Source of the DNA: Saccharospirillum sp.
GTDB lineage: Bacteria > Pseudomonadota > Gammaproteobacteria > Pseudomonadales > Natronospirillaceae
DNA: 64,000 nucleotides
Assembly (NCBI GenBank): GCA_022565595.1
Contig: JAIUML010000001.1
Location: 1 to 64,000 of the forward strand
Reading direction: 5' to 3'
Shown here in pieces: positions 1 to 8,943 of the stretch. The position numbers were made by a program, and so were the translations under genes. Below the pieces are notes generated by a model that made no database searches, was not told where the DNA came from, and worked only from the letters and a program-made list of their open reading frames with translations. Every line of letters begins with the position of its first letter. Position 1 is the stretch's first letter.

Positions 1-111
1 ACCTGCGCCGGCGCTGAACGCCCGTTATGACTTCGATTCTCTCCACCTTGGATACTCCTTTGCACTAGGTCTATGCCTAGGTCTTTGTTTTTACCAAGGT
101 GTCTGGTTTAA

Positions 112-2019
112 ATGGGGGCTACTACAGCTACGTTGTACAAAGACCTCGATACATTTTGGTGTAAAGAGTACTTGTTTAACGATACTCTACATGGTCACCA
201 ATACACACTTGATGAAGTTGCATCCAGTGTATGCCCTAATTTAAATGAAACAGCTAAAAGCATAATTAAGCAGTTTAATACTATTGAAGTTTTCAATAAA
301 CCTATTGTCGCAGTCTGTGGATTAATGAACTCAGGCAAATCCACTTTGACTGCATCATTTTTAGATAAAACATCAAGGCCGCGAGTTAATATAGGAGATG
401 TCTCTGCTGCAGGCACACATCGATTCGTACTGTGGGCGCCTTACTCATGGCGTCAATACAGGCATCAATTATTTGGCAGACTCGAAGGTATTTTCAGCAC
501 TGTACCTGAGTTGCTTTCCGAGAATCCTGACTTGGCAGCCGCGCAATATAACGCTCGTTCAGAGCACCTAGACAAGTTAAATATTCCTTTGGTCGCTTTT
601 GACAAGGAGCTAGACAGTATTGGATTTGCAATTTTAGATTGCCCTGATATTCAACGCAGTTACACCATCAATACAGAGCCATCCAATGGCAGAACATCTG
701 AGCTTAGGGCATTAATGCTTGAAAAAGCTTCACATCTTTGTTCAGCATTTATTGTAGTAGCTTCGCTAGAACAACAGGAAAGCAAAGATCTTAAAGATAT
801 TTTTTCAAGAATAAGTAGTATTTCAGTTTCTTTGCCTATTTACTATATTCTGTCTAAATCAAATAGTAACATTGATGAGAGTCTTCTTGAGGCCAATTCC
901 GCGCTTTCAACTATCGGTGTACTTAAAAGCATATCAGCCGTTTTCGTATCGCCAAGGATACACTCTGCTAATACTAGAGGGTATATCGACGAAATAGAGT
1001 ATATCAATACAAAGAACGAGTATTCAATAACAGAGACTTTAAGCTCTTTAGACAAAACCGAACTATATGAGAGATTCAAGGAAGATACTAAAACCAAACT
1101 TATAGATGTATTTAACGATATTTCTATCTGTATTGACAATCACATTCGAAGTAACCGTGAAGTTGCTGACTATGGACGAGGCGAGATTTTAAAGGCGCTA
1201 AATAACAAATTAGTTTCTGAGAGCGGCCAACGTATTGCGATAAACCCTCACCTACTGGCTCAGCTTCAAGATAGCATGCTTCGTACTGGTCCATTTTATG
1301 CTCGAATCTTTAGATATCCTCACTCTGCATTAGAGCACTTAAAATCCAAGTTTAGCAAGGTGAATCTTGAAAGCAAGATTGATCATATAACTACCCAGTC
1401 AATTGTAGACTTTCTAGATGGAAAAAAAGGCATCAACCTTAGTAAAGAGGATCTTACTTTATCTATTGAGAAAGCACTTACTATATATAATAACTACTTG
1501 AAAAGCGAAGAGTCATATGAAGTAAATAGAGCTGATCTTGATGATATTACGACAGCAATGTGGAAAGAGCGATTAAGTAAAAGAAAGATAATTAAAGAAA
1601 AAGCCCCACTTCTAGTTACTAGTAGTTTAATGCTGATTGGAACTCTATCAATACTTTTTTTCCCAGCCATAGCAATTGGAGGGAAAGCAGTTTTCATGGC
1701 GGCTTCTATGCCCGAAATATTTGCAGTTCTGGGCATTTCAGCCTTTTCGAGCTTAGCTTCAACCAAAGCGCTTCAGAGTTTCGTATCAGAAAATATTGGA
1801 TCACAGCAAGTCAGTGATTTATTTGCCTGTTTGCAGGATTCACTGGGTATACCAAGATCTTTTGATACTGGAGAACTAGACCTAGTCATCATTCCAAAGG
1901 ATGGCTTGCCCGTCTCGAACCTACCCTTTGTTGATTTTGAAAATAGGTCAATATTGAACGAACCAATAGTTACACCTAAAATAAACTTTGAAGACTCGTT
2001 TATAGATAAAATAAGATAA
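112..2019 (+). CDS. Dynamin-like membrane-associated GTPase, AT-rich, probably imported
   Basis: Predicted 635-residue GTPase of the dynamin/GTPase-with-membrane-hairpin type; biological role unknown. A P-loop GLMNSGKS lies at residues 70-77, a G3-like DCPD at about 176-179 and a weak G4-like SKSN at about 248-251. A hydrophobic double segment at about 495-560 suggests membrane insertion, with long helical stretches between. The ATG follows an in-frame TAA directly, with only a weak AAGGTG about 12 bases upstream. The gene is much richer in A and T than everything downstream, which suggests horizontal transfer. Similar proteins occur in bacterial defence and membrane-remodelling loci, but no partner gene is visible because the window starts here. 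The GTPase call is good; the dynamin assignment is tentative. Confidence 0.65.
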   Translation: MGATTATLYKDLDTFWCKEYLFNDTLHGHQYTLDEVASSVCPNLNETAKSIIKQFNTIEVFNKPIVAVCGLMNSGKSTLTASFLDKTSRPRVNIGDVSAAGTHRFVLWAPYSWRQYRHQLFGRLEGIFSTVPELLSENPDLAAAQYNARSEHLDKLNIPLVAFDKELDSIGFAILDCPDIQRSYTINTEPSNGRTSELRALMLEKASHLCSAFIVVASLEQQESKDLKDIFSRISSISVSLPIYYILSKSNSNIDESLLEANSALSTIGVLKSISAVFVSPRIHSANTRGYIDEIEYINTKNEYSITETLSSLDKTELYERFKEDTKTKLIDVFNDISICIDNHIRSNREVADYGRGEILKALNNKLVSESGQRIAINPHLLAQLQDSMLRTGPFYARIFRYPHSALEHLKSKFSKVNLESKIDHITTQSIVDFLDGKKGINLSKEDLTLSIEKALTIYNNYLKSEESYEVNRADLDDITTAMWKERLSKRKIIKEKAPLLVTSSLMLIGTLSILFFPAIAIGGKAVFMAASMPEIFAVLGISAFSSLASTKALQSFVSENIGSQQVSDLFACLQDSLGIPRSFDTGELDLVIIPKDGLPVSNLPFVDFENRSILNEPIVTPKINFEDSFIDKIR

Positions 2020-2044
2020 GAGCGGATTCGAATAAGCCGCTAGA

Positions 2045-2398
2045 TCATCCGATCCGGCGCCTGGCTTCCTCGGCAGCAACCTCCCAACTTTTGCGAGTGG
2101 TGGGCAAGCCATTATCACCAAGCGGCTCCACGCCCAGTGCCTGCCTGCGAGCATTGGCACGCTCGGTGTAATCCTGGCTCATGGGGTTCACGCCGCGTTT
2201 ACGGTCTTTGGCGTCAGCACTTGAATCCATCATAAAATCGTACTCTTCTGGAAACCACTCAAGATGGATTTGGCGAGTGAGTTCCTCTAACGCTTGCTGG
2301 CTTGCTTCTTTCTTGTCCATCTGTTTGACTTCTGCTTCGGTTAACCCCTCGCGGGCTTCCCGGTATTTTCTGGCTTCTTCTTTTTTAAGTCGGTTCAT
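2045..2398 (-). CDS. Conserved small charged protein of unknown function
   Basis: A 117-residue, very hydrophilic protein with many Lys/Glu/Arg residues and a predicted helical N-terminus (KKEEARKYREAREGLTEAEV), which could form a coiled coil. No signal peptide, membrane segment or catalytic motif is visible. I place the start at the ATG at 2398 because an AGGAG lies 8 bases before it; the longer reading from a GTG at 2407 would start inside that ribosome binding site. Codon use and base composition match the GC-richer downstream genes rather than the AT-rich GTPase, so it probably belongs to the resident chromosome. Function not recognised. Confidence 0.7.
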   Translation of the reverse strand: MNRLKKEEARKYREAREGLTEAEVKQMDKKEASQQALEELTRQIHLEWFPEEYDFMMDSSADAKDRKRGVNPMSQDYTERANARRQALGVEPLGDNGLPTTRKSWEVAAEEARRRIG

Positions 2399-2509
2399 CA
2401 GTATCACTCCTTACTGGTGACTCTGTTAAAGCCACTGTATCGACTCATGCGACAGTAAATGTCGCACCTGGATTGTACGATCGGCCAACAAAAAAATAGT
2501 GAGGACACT

Positions 2510-2764
2510 ATGCCATCAACCTTCACAGCGGAACAGATTTCCCAGGCTCTATTTCAATCGGACCCCATGCACACTTGCTGTCAGGAAAACGACTGTTTTG
2601 ATGAATACGATACGGTCTCGAACGATGTGGCGGAGCGTGTTAGTCGGGGGCAACCCATTGAAGCCGCGCTACACGACGTACTGTCCGAGTGGTTTTATGA
2701 CGGTGACCCCATAGCGGCCAATACGATCAAGCCTGTGATGACGCTGCTGCTGAGCCAGGAATAG
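2510..2764 (+). CDS. Small acidic protein of unknown function
   Basis: An 84-residue acidic protein starting MPSTFTAEQISQALF. It contains a CC pair and a further Cys (TCCQENDCFDEY) near residues 22-33, which might bind metal, but no family is recognised. The frame stays open upstream to 2459, but the ATG at 2510 has a GAGG 5 bases before it and is the better start. It is followed after 120 bases by the phosphoesterase gene and may be co-transcribed with it. Real coding is likely from composition and ribosome binding site, not from homology. Confidence 0.55.
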   Translation: MPSTFTAEQISQALFQSDPMHTCCQENDCFDEYDTVSNDVAERVSRGQPIEAALHDVLSEWFYDGDPIAANTIKPVMTLLLSQE

Positions 2765-2884
2765 CGAAATAGATGCTCTGCATGCGTTATTCAGCCCTGC
2801 AAGCCGAGCATGCAAAGCGGGCGTACCGTTTTCAGTTCGAATTTTGTACAGATCAATGTTACAGCAATCAAAAAGGCCCATTAG

Positions 2885-3817
2885 ATGTATGACATCATAG
2901 GAGACATTCATGGCCATGCGGCCCAGTTAAAGCAATTACTTCACTCGATGGGTTACAGCGACCGAGATGGCGTGTGGCGTCACCCGGAACGGAAAGTTGT
3001 TTTTTTGGGAGACTTTGTCGACAGAGGCCCAGAGCAAGTGGAAACCGTACACATTGCGAAGCGCATGGTCGAGGCTGACCTGGCTTATGCAGTGATGGGT
3101 AATCATGAGTTTAATGCCGTTGCCTGGGCAACAAAACACCCGAAGAATTCTGGCAGCTACCTTAGAGACCATAGTGCAAAAAACAGAGAGCAACACCAGG
3201 CCTTTTTGGACCAGGTGAGCGAAGGCAGTGATACTCACAAAGAGCTACTAAAGTGGTTTAAAACCTTGCCGCTGTTCCTGGAGCTGGACGGCATTCGCGT
3301 GGTCCACGCCTGCTGGCACCCGGAGCACCTCAAATCACTGGAGGCGTTTCTGGATCAACAAAACTGCATCAGAGCTGGTGCCTGGCTCGATCTTGCCCTC
3401 GAGAATGGGGCTGGCTATGACTCTCTGGAAGTTGTGCTCAAGGGCCTGGAGATTGATTTACCCGAAGGCTATTCGTTCCGGGATAAAAGCAATCACCCGC
3501 GCACTGCGATTCGAACCGCCTGGTGGAACCTGGATGCCACGACCTACCATGACGTGGCCATGGTCCCGGGTGATGAAATCCGCAAGATACCGAAGTTGCC
3601 GATAGAGGACGGAAGTATGCCTGGGTACGACGGGAAAAAGCCCGTCTTTATAGGTCATTACTGGTTACAGGGTTCGCCTGCGCCATTGCATCCCAGCATC
3701 GCCTGTCTGGACTACAGCGTGGCCAGCGACAAAGGCGGAAAGTTATGTGCTTATCGATGGCAGGGTGAGCGCACTCTCACGCCAGAAAATTACTGTTGGG
3801 TTGAACGTACGGTTTAA
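2885..3817 (+). CDS. Calcineurin-like metallophosphoesterase (PPP/ApaH-like)
   Basis: A 310-residue phosphoesterase with the canonical two-metal motifs in order: GDIHGH at residues 6-11, GDFVDRGP at about 42-49, GNHE at about 73-76, a later HACWHP and a GHYW near the C-terminus. These are the signature of the PPP family that includes serine/threonine protein phosphatases, ApaH (diadenosine tetraphosphatase) and PrpE. No signal peptide, so it is cytoplasmic. The true substrate (phosphoprotein, ApnA or another nucleotide) cannot be told from sequence. It is longer than typical phage-type PPP phosphatases because of an insertion after the GNHE motif. Confidence 0.85.
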   Translation: MYDIIGDIHGHAAQLKQLLHSMGYSDRDGVWRHPERKVVFLGDFVDRGPEQVETVHIAKRMVEADLAYAVMGNHEFNAVAWATKHPKNSGSYLRDHSAKNREQHQAFLDQVSEGSDTHKELLKWFKTLPLFLELDGIRVVHACWHPEHLKSLEAFLDQQNCIRAGAWLDLALENGAGYDSLEVVLKGLEIDLPEGYSFRDKSNHPRTAIRTAWWNLDATTYHDVAMVPGDEIRKIPKLPIEDGSMPGYDGKKPVFIGHYWLQGSPAPLHPSIACLDYSVASDKGGKLCAYRWQGERTLTPENYCWVERTV

Positions 3818-3867
3818 CGTCCATTGCCTACATTTCAACTAACCGAAAAGGGTTTCGATTTAAACAA

Positions 3868-4935
3868 ATGGATTTTCTAAATATCGGCAAAAAAGACAAG
3901 CTCGGTAAGCAAAGGCGCATTGAGCACCGTGGCAAGCACCTCCGTGCCAGCCGCACGGGTGGTGTCTCCTTTCGCGCTCAGACCAGGGCTGCTGGGTTAA
4001 ACCTGACGGCCAATAGCCGTCATGGCGTTCGCGTATCCCGGTCGGTTGGCAAAAACACCCAGATGGCGCTGCAAAACGGTCGGTTCGTTCTGCGTGGCCG
4101 CTACGGTAGTGGGCCGACCCGACTCAATTTATCGAAAACCGGCATGACGGTCTCCAGTCGAAATAAGCTGGGCACCTTTAACTGGGTCAAACCCAAGCGC
4201 TCCTCCGCCAAGCTTTTTGGCGTGCAGGTTCGCGGCAAGAACGCGGTGTATGCGCACCTGGTTTTTGCGCTGTTCAACCTTGTATTCTCCCTGGTTCAGG
4301 TAACGCTGTTATTGCTCTGGAACCTGGCTCGCTGGCTTATACTTCTGCTTGGGCTAGTGGCTCACTGGGCCTTGAAGGTATTGCAGAAAATCGTTGACTG
4401 CGTGATGGCGGCTCCGGACAGGTTGGCGCAGTTCAGATACGGGCAGCGGTCACGGCGGCTGCGCAAGTCGCTAGCTTTGGTGGCTGCCGCTGACCGAGCG
4501 GCGATGGAGGCATTAACGCAGCCGCAACTGGTCGCGGCTATGGTGTTGTTGTTTACGGCCCGGGGGCGTGGGCAGACCGTGCAAGAAAACATGCCCAGGC
4601 TAATTAAGACCCTGAGCAAGGCTCAAGATGCCGAGCCACTGCGCTCAAGCGCAGCAGATGTGAGAGAGGCCTCCGATACTTTGAAACAGTTACTGCCGGA
4701 TCCGGATGACCACAACGACCCCTTGCGTATTTTGGTTATAGTGGCGGGCCTTGCAGAGCAAGCGGGAAACATAATACCGGCAGAGTCACTGCCCGAGTTG
4801 GTGTTCAGCCTGGATGAGTTGATGCTGCAGCAGGGCCGGAAAACCCGGCTGCAGGAGGCGATGATTGACGTCTTCAGTGATTTTGCCGGGCTGACGCTGG
4901 TAGCTGAACCTCACACGGTACAGGGTGCCTGGTAG
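3868..4935 (+). CDS. Membrane protein with DUF4236-like basic N-terminus
   Basis: A 355-residue protein of unknown function. The first 110 residues are very basic and contain repeated short strands (SFRAQTRAAGLNL, RYGSGPTRLNLSKTGMTVSS), resembling the DUF4236-type region that often precedes a membrane segment. One or two strongly hydrophobic segments lie at about 128-170, and the rest is a helical cytoplasmic region rich in Leu, Ala and Gln. The ATG at 3868 has no strong ribosome binding site. It follows the phosphoesterase by 50 bases on the same strand and may be translated from the same message. Confidence 0.6.
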   Translation: MDFLNIGKKDKLGKQRRIEHRGKHLRASRTGGVSFRAQTRAAGLNLTANSRHGVRVSRSVGKNTQMALQNGRFVLRGRYGSGPTRLNLSKTGMTVSSRNKLGTFNWVKPKRSSAKLFGVQVRGKNAVYAHLVFALFNLVFSLVQVTLLLLWNLARWLILLLGLVAHWALKVLQKIVDCVMAAPDRLAQFRYGQRSRRLRKSLALVAAADRAAMEALTQPQLVAAMVLLFTARGRGQTVQENMPRLIKTLSKAQDAEPLRSSAADVREASDTLKQLLPDPDDHNDPLRILVIVAGLAEQAGNIIPAESLPELVFSLDELMLQQGRKTRLQEAMIDVFSDFAGLTLVAEPHTVQGAW

Positions 4936-5047
4936 ACTGGTTGTCCTGACTTTCCATTGGAGTTCACTGTATGTACCGGATCGACCGCTCACACTCAAGT
5001 GGGCTATCCGTCAATGGCTGACAATCCTTCTGAATTGATGACCAGAA

Positions 5048-5285
5048 TTATGTGACCACTACAAGTGGCTCAATCCTGCAATTAGGGATAACAGTAACTC
5101 CCAACATCACACCCAGCAGATTGCCAGTAATCGCACCAGTGGAATCTGAATCGCCATCGTGGTTGGCCGCCAACACACCAGCGAATACAACGGGTACCTT
5201 GCATGGCACGCCGCACCCGAGATTTTAATGGCTGCGGTATCCAGCAAAGCTTCCAAACCACACAGGAGGTGCATACAGACCTCAC
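5048..5285 (-). pseudogene. Remnant of an ADP-ribosylglycohydrolase (DraG-like) C-terminus
   Basis: On the minus strand the frame ending at the TAA at 5048-5050 reads AANHDGDSDSTGAITGNLLG. This is an almost exact copy of the metal-binding signature near the C-terminus of ADP-ribosylglycohydrolases (usual form NHsGDSDSTGAITGNiLGA). The frame is open only from 5224 and is closed upstream by a stop at 5225-5227. A plausible continuation (GLEALLDTAAIKI) lies in another frame up to about 5285, so at least one frameshift is present and the N-terminal two thirds is missing. The 472-base stretch from 4936 to 5408 holds this relic and the upstream region of the GntR gene, and no intact gene that I can see. 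Confidence 0.7.
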
Positions 5286-5408
5286 TGACTAGTCAGAATT
5301 GCTTCGAATGGAACGCAGCATCCCGGAGCCTTTTGGATATTGCAATATTCACCGTTTTGTCTAAATTACCAAAAATATTGAAGATTTTTAATTTTCTTGG
5401 TGATTTGG

Positions 5409-6071
5409 ATGTTCGGACGCAAGAATAACGAAAACGATACGGTAGTGGCCTTACTGGCTGCGGCGATCCGGCGTGATATTTCCTTTGGGGAGTTGCCACC
5501 AGACTCTAAGCTGAAGATCGAGTCGCTGCGCAGCCGCTATGGTGGCAGTGCTCATTCCATTCGAGAGGCTCTGGTGTCTTTGAGTGTCGAGGGTCTGGTC
5601 GAAGCAACAGCACAACGTGGTTTTCGCGTTGCCTCAGCAACAGCCGCTGACCTGGAGGATATCACCCGTCTAAGGGGTGAGCTCGAGGTAATGGGGCTGC
5701 GCTGGTCCATGGAAAACGGCGACATTGCGTGGGAAGGCCGTGTGTTGGCGGCACGTCATGCCCTGTCCCGGATAGAGTCATTCATGCTGGAGCAGCCTGA
5801 AACCTATGCGCTGGAGTGGGAAGAATACAACCGGCAGTTCCACCACGCCTTAATGGATGCCTGTGGCTCACCCAGGCTGCTCGATATACAGGACAAACTG
5901 TACAACCAGAGCCGACGCTTTCGTCTGGCGGCGCTGAAAGAAGGGCGGATAAATTTCAACAATAGCCAAAAAGAGCATGATGATCTCGCCACTGCGGCCA
6001 TTAAACGCGATTCTGTGCATGCCTGTAACTTGTTAAAAATCCATATACAAGGTGCCAGACCGGGCCCATAA
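5409..6071 (+). CDS. GntR-family (FadR/FCD type) transcriptional regulator
   Basis: A 220-residue regulator. Residues about 8-70 form a GntR winged helix-turn-helix (LRSRYGGSAHSIREALVSLSVEGLVEA). The rest is an FCD ligand domain with its metal-coordinating positions visible (EYNRQFHH, SQKEHDD, and a late His in SVHACNLLKIH). FCD regulators usually sense carboxylates or similar small metabolites. I prefer the ATG at 5409 to the TTG at 5397. The 60 bases upstream are AT-rich and contain ACCAA and TTGGT arms about 24 bases apart, a possible self-regulatory site. It stands directly before the ABC/oxidoreductase operon on the same strand and probably controls it. Confidence 0.85.
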   Translation: MFGRKNNENDTVVALLAAAIRRDISFGELPPDSKLKIESLRSRYGGSAHSIREALVSLSVEGLVEATAQRGFRVASATAADLEDITRLRGELEVMGLRWSMENGDIAWEGRVLAARHALSRIESFMLEQPETYALEWEEYNRQFHHALMDACGSPRLLDIQDKLYNQSRRFRLAALKEGRINFNNSQKEHDDLATAAIKRDSVHACNLLKIHIQGARPGP

Positions 6072-6150
6072 GCATCACTGCACAACCCCCTGACGGATTT
6101 CGATTTTACATCGAGAGGCGTCGCTTTGCTTAACCAAAAAGAATAACCAG

Positions 6151-6167
6151 GATCAGCGCAGCTGATC
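6151..6167. promoter_or_regulatory. Inverted repeat upstream of the ABC operon (candidate operator)
   Basis: GATCAGC and GCTGATC face each other across a 3-base centre, 49 bases before the binding-protein start codon. The position fits either an operator for the GntR regulator just upstream or a small hairpin in the 5' leader. No T-run follows, so a terminator is unlikely. Confidence 0.35.
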
Positions 6168-6215
6168 TGTTAACCCAAGCCCTAACAGGCACTCTTGCAG
6201 CATCGGAGCACAACA

Positions 6216-7256
6216 ATGCTAAAGACTACAAAAAAAATCGGTACGCTAATGATCAGCGCCATCACTGCAACAACCCTAATCACCACCCAAGGATTTGCCA
6301 GCGACCATACAGCCGATCGCGACACCATTCGGGTGGGCGCGCTTCGTCTTGGTTCACATGCGCCCAACTTCATTGCATATGAGCGCGGCTACTTTGATGA
6401 CCAGAATCTGGACGTTAATTTCATCTATTTTGATGCTGCTCAACCCATGGCGGTAGCTATTGCCTCCGGTGATGTGGATTTTGGTTTGACGGCGGTCTCT
6501 GGGGCACTGATCAACCTTGCCAACCGCGGTGCTATTAAAGTCATTGGTGGCTCTCTGCAAGAAGAGCCAGGCGTCGACGGCCAGATTATTTTGGCCTCAA
6601 AGGCAGCCTATGATGATGGTCTGACATCACCCGAGAAACTCGCCGGGCGCAGCTTCGGCATCACACAGGCTGGCTCGTCTTTCCACTATATGGCTTCTAA
6701 AATTGCCGAAGCATCCGGGTTCTCGACTTCAGACTTGACCCTTCGCCCCTTGCAGGGAGTAGGCACAATCGTCGGTGCATTGCGCACTGCGCAGATCGAC
6801 GCCTGGTCTATTGTACCAAACGTCGGCAAGCCTCTGGCGGAGGCCGATGAAATTGTGCAGATCGGATGGGTAGCAGACTACATCCCGGATTACCAGGTGA
6901 CTACCGTGTTTACCAGTACACGCAATGTAAATGAACGAAGGGAGATGGTTGAGCGCTTCCTGGCTGCCTATTCAGCCGGCGTTAGTGACCACAATGCAGC
7001 ACTTGTCGACAAAACCGCCAGTGCAGATGAAGCCGAAGCAGTTACTCGCATCATTGCGCAGTATATTGCTGCCGACCAACCCTACGAGCGCTCTTCTGTT
7101 TCCATACAAAACGGTGCGATGCGCATCAATGAGGACGCTAAAATGAACGTGACCAACCTGCGGGATCAGTTGGAGTGGTTCCAGTCTGAAGGCCTGGTTT
7201 CGTCCAGCATCCAATTCGAGACAGTTTTCGATACGAGCTTTGTCGAAACCTACTGA
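6216..7256 (+). CDS. NitT/TauT-type ABC transporter substrate-binding protein
   Basis: A 346-residue periplasmic binding protein of the NMT1/SsuA/TauA class. A Sec signal peptide covers about residues 1-27 (hydrophobic stretch ending GFAS). The mature part begins with the typical strand IRVGALRLGSHAPNFIAYERGYFDDQNLDVNF and the AIASGDVDFGL segment that lines the ligand cleft. The ATG at 6216 has GGAG 7 bases upstream; the longer frame from 6195 lacks this. It opens the operon with an ATPase and permease. Family members bind sulfonates, nitrate, pyrimidine precursors or aromatic acids, so the ligand is not predictable from sequence alone. Confidence 0.85.
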   Translation: MLKTTKKIGTLMISAITATTLITTQGFASDHTADRDTIRVGALRLGSHAPNFIAYERGYFDDQNLDVNFIYFDAAQPMAVAIASGDVDFGLTAVSGALINLANRGAIKVIGGSLQEEPGVDGQIILASKAAYDDGLTSPEKLAGRSFGITQAGSSFHYMASKIAEASGFSTSDLTLRPLQGVGTIVGALRTAQIDAWSIVPNVGKPLAEADEIVQIGWVADYIPDYQVTTVFTSTRNVNERREMVERFLAAYSAGVSDHNAALVDKTASADEAEAVTRIIAQYIAADQPYERSSVSIQNGAMRINEDAKMNVTNLRDQLEWFQSEGLVSSSIQFETVFDTSFVETY

Positions 7257-7265
7257 GATCACATC

Positions 7266-7285
7266 GCCTGGCCTATTGGCCAGGC
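7266..7285 (+). repeat. Intercistronic hairpin after the binding-protein gene
   Basis: GCCTGGCC and GGCCAGGC pair perfectly across a TATT loop, 9 bases after the stop codon. There is no strong T-run. Such hairpins after binding-protein genes usually protect the upstream message and reduce expression of the ATPase and permease. Confidence 0.6.
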
Positions 7286-7350
7286 TCATCTTTATGCTTC
7301 CATCACCACGCATGGGCACTGTGTCTGTCGCCTGAATCAGGAGCGTCTTA

Positions 7351-8118
7351 ATGGACCTGTCTCTGAATAACATTCATCACTTCTATGGTGATGTGGAAAT
7401 TTTATCTGGCATCAATTTCGAAATTAAAAGTGGAGAGATTGTTTGCATCATAGGGCCATCAGGTTGTGGCAAGTCCACCTTGCTAAGGTTTCTGGGTGGG
7501 TTGGAGCGACCCAGCTCAGGCGAAGTCTTGCAAATAGGCTCACCGCCAGAGGCCTGCCTGAACCCGTTGACCTATATCTTCCAGGATTTTGCCCTACTGC
7601 CATGGCGCACTGTAGAAGGCAACATCTCACTCGCACTGGAGGACCACCGAATACCAAAACAGGAAATTGAGAGAATCATCGACAATGTTTTGGGTCGTAC
7701 CAAGCTCACAGATTTTCGATCAGCGCTTCCTCGGCAACTGTCCGGCGGAATGAAGCAACGCGTTGCTATTGCCCGAGCTTTATGCGTCAACCCGGCAGTA
7801 TTGCTGATGGACGAGCCGCTTTCGGCACTCGATAGCCAAACGCGAGAGCTGTTGATGGACGACCTGGTCGACCTCTGGACCAGGGAGCGATTTACAGCCT
7901 GTTATGTAACACACAACCTGGCTGAGGCTGTCCGGCTCGGTCACAAGATCGTTGTGCTTTCTAGACGACCGGGAAAGATTCGCGAGATTGTGTCAATCGA
8001 TACACCGTTGGCCGACCGGAAGAATGACTTGGTCAAACTTGAACAACAACAAAATCATCTGTGGAACCTGATGCGCGAAGAAGCACTGGCTGCAGATATG
8101 GAGCTGAATGATGTCTGA
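7351..8118 (+). CDS. NitT/TauT-type ABC transporter ATP-binding protein
   Basis: A 255-residue ATPase with Walker A GPSGCGKST at residues 35-43, a Q-loop (FQDFALLPW), the signature LSGGMKQR and Walker B LLMDEPLSALD followed by the switch His in YVTHN. This is the SsuB/TauB/NrtD class that energises sulfonate, nitrate or aromatic-acid importers. The ATG has AGGAG 7 bases upstream. The 3' end overlaps the permease start, so the two are translationally coupled. Confidence 0.9.
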   Translation: MDLSLNNIHHFYGDVEILSGINFEIKSGEIVCIIGPSGCGKSTLLRFLGGLERPSSGEVLQIGSPPEACLNPLTYIFQDFALLPWRTVEGNISLALEDHRIPKQEIERIIDNVLGRTKLTDFRSALPRQLSGGMKQRVAIARALCVNPAVLLMDEPLSALDSQTRELLMDDLVDLWTRERFTACYVTHNLAEAVRLGHKIVVLSRRPGKIREIVSIDTPLADRKNDLVKLEQQQNHLWNLMREEALAADMELNDV

Positions 8119-8941
8119 TTCCATTACTCACACTCAGACCAACACCTCTACTCGACTCGCCAGGCCGGTTCCCTTCCGCGGTGGTGGTTTTCGCATTGGC
8201 ACTGTCCCCTGGCTTTCGCCCTTTGTGTTTGTCGGGCTAATTTTGTTCTGGTATTGGGGTTCCAGCAGCGGTTTTATCCATCCTCTGGTGTTACCCTCGC
8301 CGGGTGAATCACTGCAAGCGTTCATAAACCTTGCGCAGTCTGGCATGCTCTGGAAGCACGTTAGCGCGTCCGTGCAACGATTGGTTATCGGTTGGACGTC
8401 TGGCACCATTTTGGGTATCAGCATTGGTCTGGCAATCGCTCTTTCTTCTCTTGCTCGTGCTACTTTCGCCCCCCTGGTCGCCGCTATTATGCCAGTACCC
8501 AAAATTGCACTGCTACCTTTGTTCGTTATCTGGTTCGGAATTGGTGAAGGCTCAAAAGTTGCTACCATTCTGTTCGGCGTATTTTTCCCTACCGTCATTG
8601 CAACCTATGGTGCGGTCGACAATGTGGATCGTAGCCTGATTCGAATGGGGCAATCATTCGGCTTGTCCTGGTCGTCGATCGTTCGCAAGATCATTTTCCC
8701 GGGTGCTTTGCCTGCCATATTGTCGGGCTTCAGAATCTCGGCCTCCATCGCCATCATCCTATTGGTTGCAGCTGAAATGATTGGAGCTGAGTTTGGTATT
8801 GGTGCCTACGTTCTATTGGCTGGCAGCCTGATGGCAACAGATCAGCTCATTGCCGGTGTGGCCGTTCTGTCACTGTTGGGCTTGACTGTTTCCTTCCTGA
8901 TAGGCCGAGCAGAGCGCTACTTCTTGAGATGGCGGACCTAA
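8111..8941 (+). CDS. NitT/TauT-type ABC transporter permease
   Basis: A 276-residue inner-membrane permease with about six transmembrane segments and the EAA-like loop (GQSFGLSWSSIVRKIIFPGALP) that contacts the ATPase. Two ATGs stand in tandem at 8108 and 8111; 8111 has the better distance to GGAG. It overlaps the ATPase gene by 8 bases and its stop lies next to the oxidoreductase start, so import and catabolism are encoded in one tightly packed operon. Confidence 0.88.
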   Translation: MSDSITHTQTNTSTRLARPVPFRGGGFRIGTVPWLSPFVFVGLILFWYWGSSSGFIHPLVLPSPGESLQAFINLAQSGMLWKHVSASVQRLVIGWTSGTILGISIGLAIALSSLARATFAPLVAAIMPVPKIALLPLFVIWFGIGEGSKVATILFGVFFPTVIATYGAVDNVDRSLIRMGQSFGLSWSSIVRKIIFPGALPAILSGFRISASIAIILLVAAEMIGAEFGIGAYVLLAGSLMATDQLIAGVAVLSLLGLTVSFLIGRAERYFLRWRT

Positions 8942-8943
8942 AC

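Noticed and set aside
2-244. Open frame entering from the left edge (hydrophobic stretch around residues 15-40)
   Set aside because: It would overlap the GTPase by 130 bases and its later part has no protein-like character; its true extent lies outside the window.
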